A stretch of 20,475 nt of DNA from a virus: positions 1 to 20,475 of the IMG/VR virus record IMGVR_UViG_3300029267_002779; one strand, 5' to 3'. The notes beneath the pieces were generated by a model. That model searched no databases. It was not told where the DNA came from and saw nothing but the letters and a program-made list of their open reading frames with translations. Both the position numbers and the translations under genes were made by a program. Below are positions 14,988 through 20,475 of the stretch, one piece after another (position 1 is the stretch's first letter; every line of letters starts with the position of its first letter).

Positions 14988-15346
14988 TGGCAGCAACTTA
15001 CGAAACAAGTGAAGGTAAAACTAACTTCTTAGAAAATACAGACGATAATAGACCATTATCTAGATATAACAAAATTAGATTATATATAAATAAAGATGGG
15101 TTCCCTGTACAAGAATCTTGGGAGATAGATGAGATTGAGGAATTATCTTCAGATAGATTCTTTGAGGTTACAAGGGAGTTTGCTCATAGATTAGATCTTA
15201 TTTCTTTAAAGTTTTATGGTACATTGTATTTGTATTGGGTATTGGCGAGAGTGAATAATTTAGTAGATCCTTTTGCAGATACTGTAGTTGGACTTAGATT
15301 AAGAATACCGGATAGAGAGAATTTATTTCAGAAAATTTTGGTATAG
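14987..15346 (+). CDS. gp53-like baseplate wedge protein
   Basis: This 119-aa protein starts at ATG 14987, overlapping the previous stop by one base. The C-terminal half, VTREFAHRLDLISLKFYGTL, YLYWVLARVNNLVDPFAD, GLRLRIPD, matches the pattern seen in gp53-like and LysM-adjacent baseplate proteins: a helix, then Y-G-x-x-x-L-Y-W-V-L/I-A-x-x-N, then dPf..l..G..LRIP. gp53 joins wedges into the baseplate ring. It is shorter than T4 gp53 (about 196 aa) but typical for distant myoviruses. It lies two genes downstream of a putative tube-cap and directly before the hub. Confidence 0.65.
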   Translation: MAATYETSEGKTNFLENTDDNRPLSRYNKIRLYINKDGFPVQESWEIDEIEELSSDRFFEVTREFAHRLDLISLKFYGTLYLYWVLARVNNLVDPFADTVVGLRLRIPDRENLFQKILV

Positions 15347-15357
15347 GGAGTAAAAAG

Positions 15358-15375
15358 ATGGATAGATTAGATTAA
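15358..15375 (+). promoter_or_regulatory. Five-codon mini-ORF with a strong ribosome site upstream of the hub gene
   Basis: GGGAG at 15346-15350 is correctly spaced before ATG 15358, yet the frame is only MDRLD then TAA (15373-15375). The hub gene, 35 bases further on, lacks a clear ribosome site of its own. The mini-ORF may serve as a landing pad for re-initiation, or may be the start of a decayed small gene. Confidence 0.3.
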
Positions 15376-15409
15376 AAATATTTAAAATAGTTAGTGAAAA
15401 AGAAATAGA

Positions 15410-16792
15410 ATGAATAGAGAGCCATTACATCCTGTAGTACAATTAAAGTTTGGTATTGACGACTTTGTTGTATCAATCCCTCCCCGACATTTGATTGAAT
15501 TCACTGCAATAGATAAAAAAGGTGGATCGGATATAGCCAATTTTGTATTTATTGATCCTACCTACCATAAAATAGACCGACTGATTATAGCTACAGATAA
15601 GAAAGATGCACCATTACTTTATAGATGGGGGTATCCTGGTAATGGACTAGAAAAGTCGTTATGGCGGAGTGCTAGGGTAGAAACTTATGAGCCAACTATC
15701 TCCCATTCAGGTTTAAGAATTAATTTAGGTGTACGATCTATTGGATCTGAATTTGCTGCATTAGTTGAACCCCGAACATATATAGGAAAAATAAGTACTG
15801 TAGTTCGAACAATTGCTTTAGAAATGAATTATAAGAATGAAAATATCGTAATTGAAGAAACAGATGATGAAGATAATGAAACAAATAATATGGAATGGTT
15901 TTCTGGCAATCGTACTAGAATCGACTTAATATATTATTTTATGAGAATAGCTAAGAGTAAGACTAATCCAAATGATAATTATACATTTAAATTAGGATCC
16001 GATGGTAAATTTTATTTTAGAACTTCCAGAGGATCTAAAACACAAACTAAAAAAGAATATCGATCATTTAAAGTATTAGCTGGGGATCCTACTGGAGGTG
16101 TAATTGAATTTGTACCTCAATATAATGCACAACAAATAGGATCATGGGCGCAATCTATTATAGCGAGTACCTATGATCCTCGAACTAAGAGATTTGAGAA
16201 GCGATTACTTACTCGAAAAACTCTTGGATTAGAGGATAAGGAAAATGATCCGAAAAAGGGTCGAACGACAGCCGGACCTCTTGTAGATGATGGCAAACCA
16301 ATAAATGAGCAAGAGAGGCGCTACAATGCTCATAGACACCTTCCTAGCCGATCTCTAGCTACTGGGGGCCGTTGTAGTGGACGTACAAGTCATCAATACA
16401 GTGAGCCCGAGAGAGCTTTCAATCGAGTTGAACACGCATTCAAATCCTTACATCAATCTATATCTACTGCATCATTATCACTGGTAGGGTTACCTGAATA
16501 CTCTGACTTTGGACCTGATGAAGTGTATTGTGATGTCCTGGTTGTATTGCCGGAGGCTGCATTAGGGTTGGAAGACATACGTGAAGGTTTGATAGAGAGT
16601 AATATTGAAAGAAACTATAGTGGACTACATTGGAGTAGCGGAAGATACACTATCAATGATGTGACTCACACTATAGCTAGTGGGTACACAATATCCGCTA
16701 ACCTATACAGAAGTAGTATGCTAGATGGACCTACTAGTGCTAGTACCGGACCACCTAGCAAGCCAAATACAATGTATGTCAAGGTACAATAG
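15410..16792 (+). CDS. Baseplate hub protein (gp27 / gpD-like)
   Basis: This 460-aa protein starts at ATG 15410; an in-frame TGA 13 bases earlier excludes a longer form. The N-terminus (PVVQLKFGIDDFVVSIPPRH, FTAIDKKGGSDIANFVFID) is a beta-barrel-like domain. Near the C-terminus, HWSSGRYTINDVTHTI followed by ASGYTISANLYRSSM is the sG.Y.v..v.H.I..GY.t...l.R pattern of hub/late-control-D-type proteins. The hub joins the tail tube to the central spike. A basic, glycine/arginine-rich linker (about 275-330) lies in between. The typical C-terminal proline/serine tail follows. It is the last clearly structural gene of the late block in this window. Confidence 0.65.
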   Translation: MNREPLHPVVQLKFGIDDFVVSIPPRHLIEFTAIDKKGGSDIANFVFIDPTYHKIDRLIIATDKKDAPLLYRWGYPGNGLEKSLWRSARVETYEPTISHSGLRINLGVRSIGSEFAALVEPRTYIGKISTVVRTIALEMNYKNENIVIEETDDEDNETNNMEWFSGNRTRIDLIYYFMRIAKSKTNPNDNYTFKLGSDGKFYFRTSRGSKTQTKKEYRSFKVLAGDPTGGVIEFVPQYNAQQIGSWAQSIIASTYDPRTKRFEKRLLTRKTLGLEDKENDPKKGRTTAGPLVDDGKPINEQERRYNAHRHLPSRSLATGGRCSGRTSHQYSEPERAFNRVEHAFKSLHQSISTASLSLVGLPEYSDFGPDEVYCDVLVVLPEAALGLEDIREGLIESNIERNYSGLHWSSGRYTINDVTHTIASGYTISANLYRSSMLDGPTSASTGPPSKPNTMYVKVQ

Positions 16793-16863
16793 AGAATATA
16801 TTATGTATGAAAGTGTATCATAGAAATGGTATAAAAAAAGTATCGATTTGGTATCAAAATATG

Positions 16864-16896
16864 TTGACAAAAGATTGGCGGATGCTACTATATAAT
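16864..16896 (+). promoter_or_regulatory. Sigma70-like promoter
   Basis: A perfect TTGACA (16864-16869) is followed by TACTAT (16886-16891, 16-base spacer) overlapping a perfect TATAAT (16891-16896, 21-base spacer). It lies in the 139-base gap between the hub gene and the 89-aa gene at 16932 and points toward the latter. It is the only good host-type promoter I found in the window and marks the change from structural to non-structural genes. Confidence 0.6.
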
Positions 16897-16931
16897 TGTA
16901 AGCAGCAAACAGAACAAAAAGGAGAAGGAAA

Positions 16932-17201
16932 ATGTTTTGTTCAGAATGTGGAAAAATAACTTTTGAGCCAAAAAATGAAAAGAGAGAAAGATGTAAATGT
17001 AATTTTAAAAATATATCAGTAGAGGAATACTTTCGAGGATATCTTGAGAGTGAGGTAATAGAATTATCTAGAGTTACAGATCGTAAGTCTATTATTATTG
17101 ATATTATCAATGAGGCCAAAGAAGAAAAAATAAAGCTAGGTTATCATGATATAAACGAGTACCTCCAGGATATCCTGGAAGCCAATCACGACTACGAATA
17201 A
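16932..17201 (+). CDS. Small zinc-finger-like protein, first gene after the promoter
   Basis: This 89-aa protein starts at ATG 16932 with AAGGAGA upstream. The N-terminus has FCSECGKI and RCKCNF, a CxxC...CxC arrangement for one zinc ion. The remainder is helical and acidic (VEEYFRGYLESEVIELSRVT, then DIINEAKEEKIKLG). As the first product of a sigma70-like promoter it is probably early. The function is not recognised. Its 3' end contains a 16-base perfect palindrome, TCCAGGATATCCTGGA (17164-17179). Confidence 0.6.
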   Translation: MFCSECGKITFEPKNEKRERCKCNFKNISVEEYFRGYLESEVIELSRVTDRKSIIIDIINEAKEEKIKLGYHDINEYLQDILEANHDYE

Positions 17202-17205
17202 AATA

Positions 17206-17220
17206 TTAGTTTAAAACTAA
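17206..17220 (+). repeat. AT-rich palindrome before tRNA-like element B1
   Basis: TTAGTTT and AAACTAA flank a single A, giving a short AT-only hairpin directly after the stop of the 89-aa gene and 11 bases before the tRNA-like element. Similar weak AT hairpins precede elements A1 and A2. Confidence 0.4.
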
Positions 17221-17231
17221 AATAGCTTATT

Positions 17232-17276
17232 ACCTACCTGGTTGGGTAGAGTAAGGTTCGATTCTTCCTATAGGCA
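17232..17276 (+). ncRNA. tRNA-like element B1 (no anticodon arm, imperfect copy)
   Basis: This 45-base element aligns with element B2 at 20011. It has a 5' strand ACCTA, D-like hairpin CCTGGTTGGGTAG, T loop TTCGATT (17257-17263), 3' strand TAGGC (17271-17275) and discriminator A. The T stem AGTAAGG/CTTCCTA pairs only near the loop and the first acceptor pair is A-C, so this copy is weaker. After it, CACTGATTG and AACAACA are shared with B2, then an AAGGAG ribosome site and the gene at 17314. No CCA is encoded. Confidence 0.65.
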
Positions 17277-17313
17277 CTGATTGAACAACAACAACTGTCA
17301 GAAGGAGCACAAA

Positions 17314-17616
17314 ATGTTGGACGTAGACTTTGGTGAGTTCTTGGGACCACAAGGTCCTAGTAAAGAAATAGTTGAAAAGCAAAAAAAGATCCTTACCAAG
17401 GCCAAACAGTTGGCCTTGGCGATTCAAACATCAAAAGAAATAATGAACTGGCTCAAGGAGAATCGCCTCGAGCTAGTCGATGAAAGAATTTCGGCTCCGT
17501 GGGGGGAGTTCTACCTCACGGAGGTAGTAGAACAAGCCGAAGAGATCAGCTCCCCAGTGCGGCAAGTCCTGGAGGAATACATTAACTATCTGCTTTATGG
17601 AGATGGAGATGAGTAG
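17314..17616 (+). CDS. Hypothetical acidic helical protein
   Basis: This 100-aa protein starts at ATG 17314 with GAAGGAG (17301-17307). It is mostly helical: SKEIVEKQKKILTKAKQLAL, then NWLKENRLELVDERI, FYLTEVVEQAEEISSPVRQV, and an acidic end. The function is not recognised. The 3' part (17461-17580) is about 55% G+C, far above most of the window, which suggests separate origin or codon selection. It lies between tRNA-like elements B1 and A1. Confidence 0.6.
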   Translation: MLDVDFGEFLGPQGPSKEIVEKQKKILTKAKQLALAIQTSKEIMNWLKENRLELVDERISAPWGEFYLTEVVEQAEEISSPVRQVLEEYINYLLYGDGDE

Positions 17617-17617
17617 T

Positions 17618-17641
17618 TTAGTCTAACTTAAAAATAACTTA
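17618..17641 (+). repeat. Left copy of a 24-bp inverted repeat
   Basis: Its reverse complement occurs at 20261-20284 with 23 of 24 bases identical. It starts two bases after the stop of the 100-aa gene and ends nine bases before tRNA-like element A1. Part of it (17620-17626) can pair with 17639-17645 as a local hairpin. Confidence 0.7.
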
Positions 17642-17649
17642 GATTATTT

Positions 17650-17695
17650 GCCTATCCCTGGTAGGTAATACAAGGTTCGATTCCTTGTATAGGCA
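17650..17695 (+). ncRNA. tRNA-like element A1 (no anticodon arm)
   Basis: This 46-base element folds as acceptor GCCTA (17650-17654) with TAGGC (17690-17694), a 14-base D-like part TCCCTGGTAGGTAA, and a T arm TACAAGG-TTCGATT-CCTTGTA (17669-17689), a perfect seven-pair stem. Read in tRNA numbering this equals a seven-pair acceptor with one mismatch plus a five-pair T stem, twelve pairs in all as in real tRNAs. Discriminator A is 17695 and no CCA follows. The helicase ATG comes six bases later with no Shine-Dalgarno sequence. There is no room for an anticodon arm. Confidence 0.8.
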
Positions 17696-17701
17696 CTGAA
17701 A

Positions 17702-19804
17702 ATGAAAGTTCGATTTTTACATAATCTCTTCATATGCGATTCGTCGTATGAAGAGAGACATCTCCCCAAGTCAGCTGGTTTTAGGTGGCATGGGGGGAGC
17801 TGCTGGGTACCTGAAAAGTGCCCAGCATGTAAGGCTGGACTTGGTAAGCTTTGGTGGACCGATGATTCCACCAAAGCCCTAAAGTTAGCCGAGTACTTTG
17901 ATGACTCGGCTAAAGAGGCTACTGTAGATTGTGTAGCCTCAATTGAAAAGTCACGGTCTATTTCCTCAGATCGTGATTTACAATCTCCAGATAACCTGAG
18001 CTATCTCCCTTACCAAAGAGCTGGTATCGACTTCGCTCTTGGTAGGGAAAATACATTGATAGCTGACGAGATGGGTTTAGGTAAAACTATCCAAGCTCTT
18101 GGCGTGATCAATAATGATAGTTCAATCAAAAGTGTCCTTATTATATGCCCAGCTTCTCTAAGGCTAAATTGGCAAAAAGAAGCTAAAAAATGGCTAGTAA
18201 GAAATTTTACTATTCAAGTATGCAAAAGTAAGTTAGATCCTAAAGCGGATCTAGTAATTTGTAACTATGAAAAGATCAAGGGAAATTTAGAGAAAGAACT
18301 AAAAAGTAGAAAATGGGATCTTATTATTATAGATGAGGCCCATTATTTAAAAAATCCAAAAACAAAGCGTAGTAAATCAATTTTAGGGGTCCGTCCTACT
18401 TGGAAAAAAGAAGGAGGACAATGGATCGAAAAAACCCCTAGAGTACCTGGTGTGGTAGACTCTTGTAAAAAACGAATCTATCTCACAGGTACTCCAATAC
18501 TAAATAAGCCTATTGAGCTGTACCCCCTTATTAGTAGTCTAGATCCTCAAACCTGGAGATCTAGATCTTATTATGCCAAGCATTTCTGTGATGCTGGTTA
18601 TAATGGATATGGTTGGGACGAGAGCGGAGCACGGAATTTAGATGAACTTCAAGATAAGCTCCGTTCTACTATCATGGTGCGCCGGCTAAAAGCTGATGTA
18701 CTAAAGGATCTACCTTCTAAAAGGCGACAAATTATCGTCTGCGAATCCAAAAAGTCTGATCTATTGTCGGAAAAAGAGATTTTTGAGGCTACTGGTAAAT
18801 CCTATCAAGATGTAGTCGCTGATCTTGAAAAAGGATTTGTAGGTAGTTTCGAGGAGCTTTCTAACTTACGTCATAGCATAGCTAAGGCAAAATTACCTTA
18901 TGTAATCGATCATATCCAGAGTATGATCGATAGTGGGGTAAATAAGATTGTAGTATTCGCTCACCATCATGATGTGGTAGATTCTATTTATTCTCAGTTT
19001 TCGAATATCGCTGTAAAACTTGATGGAAGAATGAGCGAAAATAAAAAAGACGCCTCTGTCAACTTTTTTCAAAATGATTCTAACATAAAAATATTTATCG
19101 GTAGTATAAAAGCTGCTGGTGTTGGGCTAACTCTTACTGCATCATCAAATGTAGTGTTTGCGGAGCTAGATTGGGTACCGGCTAATTTAGTGCAGGCCGA
19201 AGATCGATGCCATCGTATCGGCCAGCAAGATTCAGTACTAATCCAACACATCGTACTTGATGGTAGTCTAGATCAAAGAATATGCCAACTAATAGTAAAA
19301 AAGCAGAATGTAGCGGATAAAGCTCTGGATATTGAAACTAAGGTAGACCTGAGTTCTGCTAAAGAAAAAGTAAAAAAAGATCAAGAAAAATCCAAAAAAC
19401 AGTCAAAAGAAAAAATAAAAGTAACCGAAAAAGAGGCTATATCTTATACACAAGAACAGAAGGATTGTGTGTTAGCTTGTCTTAGAGTTCTTGCAGCTAA
19501 TTGTGATGGGGCGCGGACAGAAGATGGACAAGGATTCAATAAACTAGATACTAATTTTGGTAAATCTTTGGCTACATCTGTTGAACTCACAGATAAACAA
19601 ATGAGGTATGCTGTAAAATTAGTGAGAAAATATCAACGTCAGCTAGATAAAGATGTAGTAGAGATTGTACTAGGTAAATCTAGTAAGAAAAAAGTCAAAG
19701 AAACTATAAGAAAAAAGGGAAATAATAAAAAAGTAGAAAAAAGTATTGTAAAAAATAAAAAGAAAGCTAAGATGAATAAAGATGAGACACACTGGCAATT
19801 TTGA
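17702..19804 (+). CDS. SNF2-family helicase/ATPase with N-terminal DUF5710-like module
   Basis: This 700-aa protein starts at ATG 17702 directly after element A1. It has the SNF2 motifs: Walker A DEMGLGKT (122-129), Ia VLIICPASLRLNWQKE, II DEAH (211-214), III YLTGTP (about 260), IV KIVVFAHHHDVVDSI, V IGSIKAAGVGLTLT, VI QAEDRCHRIGQ (about 498-508). It should translocate on double-stranded DNA. Residues 1-65 carry KSAGFRWHGGSCWVPEKCPA, like the small module in front of phage SNF2 and SMARCAL1-type enzymes. A later domain has DGARTEDGQGFNKLD and LTDKQMRYAVKLVRKYQRQL, typical of phage members. The end is lysine-rich. DNA of the N-terminal part (17761-17880) is about 55% G+C. Confidence 0.9.
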   Translation: MKVRFLHNLFICDSSYEERHLPKSAGFRWHGGSCWVPEKCPACKAGLGKLWWTDDSTKALKLAEYFDDSAKEATVDCVASIEKSRSISSDRDLQSPDNLSYLPYQRAGIDFALGRENTLIADEMGLGKTIQALGVINNDSSIKSVLIICPASLRLNWQKEAKKWLVRNFTIQVCKSKLDPKADLVICNYEKIKGNLEKELKSRKWDLIIIDEAHYLKNPKTKRSKSILGVRPTWKKEGGQWIEKTPRVPGVVDSCKKRIYLTGTPILNKPIELYPLISSLDPQTWRSRSYYAKHFCDAGYNGYGWDESGARNLDELQDKLRSTIMVRRLKADVLKDLPSKRRQIIVCESKKSDLLSEKEIFEATGKSYQDVVADLEKGFVGSFEELSNLRHSIAKAKLPYVIDHIQSMIDSGVNKIVVFAHHHDVVDSIYSQFSNIAVKLDGRMSENKKDASVNFFQNDSNIKIFIGSIKAAGVGLTLTASSNVVFAELDWVPANLVQAEDRCHRIGQQDSVLIQHIVLDGSLDQRICQLIVKKQNVADKALDIETKVDLSSAKEKVKKDQEKSKKQSKEKIKVTEKEAISYTQEQKDCVLACLRVLAANCDGARTEDGQGFNKLDTNFGKSLATSVELTDKQMRYAVKLVRKYQRQLDKDVVEIVLGKSSKKKVKETIRKKGNNKKVEKSIVKNKKKAKMNKDETHWQF

Positions 19805-19817
19805 AAAGGAGACAACA

Positions 19818-19997
19818 ATGAAAACTGGAAGATATGAGAACGAAGATCTAATCAAAGCAAAAGAGATGATAACAGAGGCAGTATCCTATGCTAAAGAAAT
19901 TGCTAATCCAGATTTATCAAAAGTAAGTAATAATGACGATATCGCTTGTGATATTGTATATTTGTTGGAAAATAGCTTGAAGTTGTTGGAAAGATAA
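19818..19997 (+). CDS. Small helical acidic protein
   Basis: This 59-aa protein starts at ATG 19818, 13 bases after the helicase stop, with a strong AAAAGGAGA ribosome site (19804-19812). An upstream in-frame ATG at 19782 lies inside the helicase gene and is less likely. It is predicted to be two helices (DLIKAKEMITEAVSYAKEIA and CDIVYLLENSLKLLER). No family is recognised. It is the one gene here not preceded by a tRNA-like element, and is probably cotranslated with the helicase. Confidence 0.6.
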   Translation: MKTGRYENEDLIKAKEMITEAVSYAKEIANPDLSKVSNNDDIACDIVYLLENSLKLLER

Positions 19998-20010
19998 AAA
20001 GTAACTTGTT

Positions 20011-20055
20011 GCCTACCTGGTTGGGTAGTAGGGAGTTCGATTCTTCCTATAGGCA
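20011..20055 (+). ncRNA. tRNA-like element B2 (no anticodon arm)
   Basis: This 45-base element has acceptor GCCTA (20011-20015) with TAGGC (20050-20054), D-like hairpin CCTGGTTGGGTAG (CTACC can pair with GGTAG), and T arm TAGGGAG-TTCGATT-CTTCCTA (20029-20049), seven pairs with one G-U. Compared with type A, four T-stem pairs differ but all still pair, which is covariation supporting the fold. Discriminator A is 20055. A normal AAAGGAG ribosome site and the gene at 20090 follow. Confidence 0.8.
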
Positions 20056-20089
20056 CTGATTGTAACAACATTGTAAAAGGAGTGAAACA

Positions 20090-20248
20090 ATGGAAAAAGA
20101 ATTTTATGATGATATGAAAGAAATTGGAGCGGAAAAAGAATTTTATGATGATATGAAAGATTTATTCAATAATGACTATGAATTATACTTAGAGAAATTT
20201 TATGAATGTCTGGAGGATTTATACTTAGAGAAATTTTATGGATGTTAA
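20090..20248 (+). CDS. Tiny acidic protein built from two internal duplications
   Basis: This 52-aa protein starts at ATG 20090, with AAAAGGAG at 20076-20082. A 29-base segment is repeated exactly (20093-20121 and 20132-20160, period 13 codons, encoding EKEFYDDMK). A 22-base segment is also repeated (20183-20204 and 20219-20240, period 12 codons, encoding LYLEKFY). Both periods keep the frame. The protein is acidic and aromatic. The function is unknown, but frame-preserving recent duplications with a good ribosome site suggest it is translated. Confidence 0.6.
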   Translation: MEKEFYDDMKEIGAEKEFYDDMKDLFNNDYELYLEKFYECLEDLYLEKFYGC

Positions 20249-20260
20249 TGTCTGGGGGAT

Positions 20261-20284
20261 TAAGTTATTTTTAAATTAGACTAA
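20261..20284 (+). repeat. Right copy of a 24-bp inverted repeat
   Basis: This is the reverse complement of 17618-17641 with one difference. Its first seven bases (TAAGTTA, 20261-20267) can also pair with TAACTTA at 20288-20294, giving a hairpin just upstream of element A2. Confidence 0.7.
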
Positions 20285-20302
20285 AGCTAACTTATCTTAT
20301 TT

Positions 20303-20348
20303 GCCTATCCTCGGTAGGTAATACAGGGTTCGATTCCTTGTATAGGCA
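20303..20348 (+). ncRNA. tRNA-like element A2 (no anticodon arm)
   Basis: This 46-base element is nearly identical to A1: acceptor GCCTA (20303-20307) with TAGGC (20343-20347), D-like part TCCTCGGTAGGTAA, and T arm TACAGGG-TTCGATT-CCTTGTA (20322-20342). The one T-stem change from A1 turns an A-U pair into G-U, so the fold is kept; the other two changes fall in the D loop. Discriminator A is 20348 and only two bases separate it from the next ATG. Confidence 0.8.
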
Positions 20349-20350
20349 CT

Positions 20351-20475
20351 ATGAAGTATAAACTTCAATATGCTGGGAAGCGATTGGAAGCTCTAGATGT
20401 AATAAGAGTTTCTGGCGCTAAATTGGAAAGGGACTCTATAGTTTCTTTCCAGTCTACAAGGCAATTGGAGTACTG
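20351..20475 (+). CDS. Start of an unidentified gene (partial, runs off the window)
   Basis: ATG 20351 opens a frame of 41 codons without a stop to the window edge (KYKLQYAGKRLEALDVIRVS and onward). There is no Shine-Dalgarno sequence; the ATG is two bases after the tRNA-like element A2. The same arrangement before the SNF2 helicase makes this start credible. No family is recognisable from the fragment. Confidence 0.5.
   Translation, partial: MKYKLQYAGKRLEALDVIRVSGAKLERDSIVSFQSTRQLEY

Noticed and set aside
3521-15095. TATAAATA-like late promoters of T4 type
   Set aside because: The matches seen (near 3525, 11513 and 15085) lie inside coding regions of an AT-rich genome and not before gene groups.
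17230-17427. Minus-strand ORF ending VPIGRIEPYSTQPGR, and the similar ORF at 19886-20071
   Set aside because: These peptides are the familiar translation artefact of the antisense of a tRNA T arm. They are shadows of the tRNA-like elements, not genes.
20093-20240. CRISPR array from the short repeats
   Set aside because: There are only two copies of each repeat. They are in frame within a gene and have no uniform spacers.
17232-20348. Ordinary tRNA genes at the four TTCGATT loops
   Set aside because: There is no anticodon arm. Only 13-14 bases lie between acceptor and T arm, and the AT-rich sequence upstream does not supply a matching acceptor or anticodon stem.

Overview
The window reads as about 20 kb of an AT-rich, contractile-tailed (myovirus-type) bacteriophage genome. 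Every credible gene lies on the + strand, and genes are packed tightly with stop/start overlaps. Recognisable proteins include a tail sheath, tail tube, tail terminator, T4 gp26-like baseplate/hub assembly protein, tape measure, gp53-like wedge and baseplate hub. Shine-Dalgarno sequences (AAGGAG type) precede many genes, so the host uses canonical ribosome binding, but the exact host cannot be named. No integrase, repressor or complete tRNA gene is visible.

Layout. (1) 1-3909: end of an upstream gene, a strong stem-loop, then neck/connector and tail-completion genes and a gp15-like tail terminator. (2) 3938-8158: tail sheath and tail tube, separated by a churned cluster of small paralogous genes that share an N-terminal motif (M-I-N-E-L-I-E-Q-V-L type). 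One paralog is frameshifted and one survives only as a fragment. (3) 8216-12402: a gp26-like protein whose gene appears to continue through a ribosomal frameshift, then dUTPase, a small winged-helix-like protein and the tape measure. (4) 12422-14987: a nest of small unrecognised genes, two of which are interrupted by in-frame stops. (5) 14987-16792: a gp53-like wedge protein and a gpD/gp27-like hub protein. (6) 16793-20475: a different regime. It opens with a sigma70-like promoter and contains small genes of unknown function plus an SNF2-family helicase, probably early or middle genes.

The most unusual feature is in region 6. Each gene there, except the one just after the helicase, is preceded by a 45-46 nt element folding like a tRNA without an anticodon arm: acceptor stem GCCTA/TAGGC, a short GG-containing D-like hairpin, and a T arm with the canonical loop TTCGATT. 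Four copies of two types alternate (B, A, B, A). T-stem bases differ between types but pairing is kept in three of four copies. The A type ends only 2-6 nt before an ATG with no Shine-Dalgarno sequence. I propose these are phage tRNA-like punctuation elements (RNase P/Z processing sites, translation elements or tRNA decoys).

All function calls rest on recognising motifs by eye. No database search or folding program was run.
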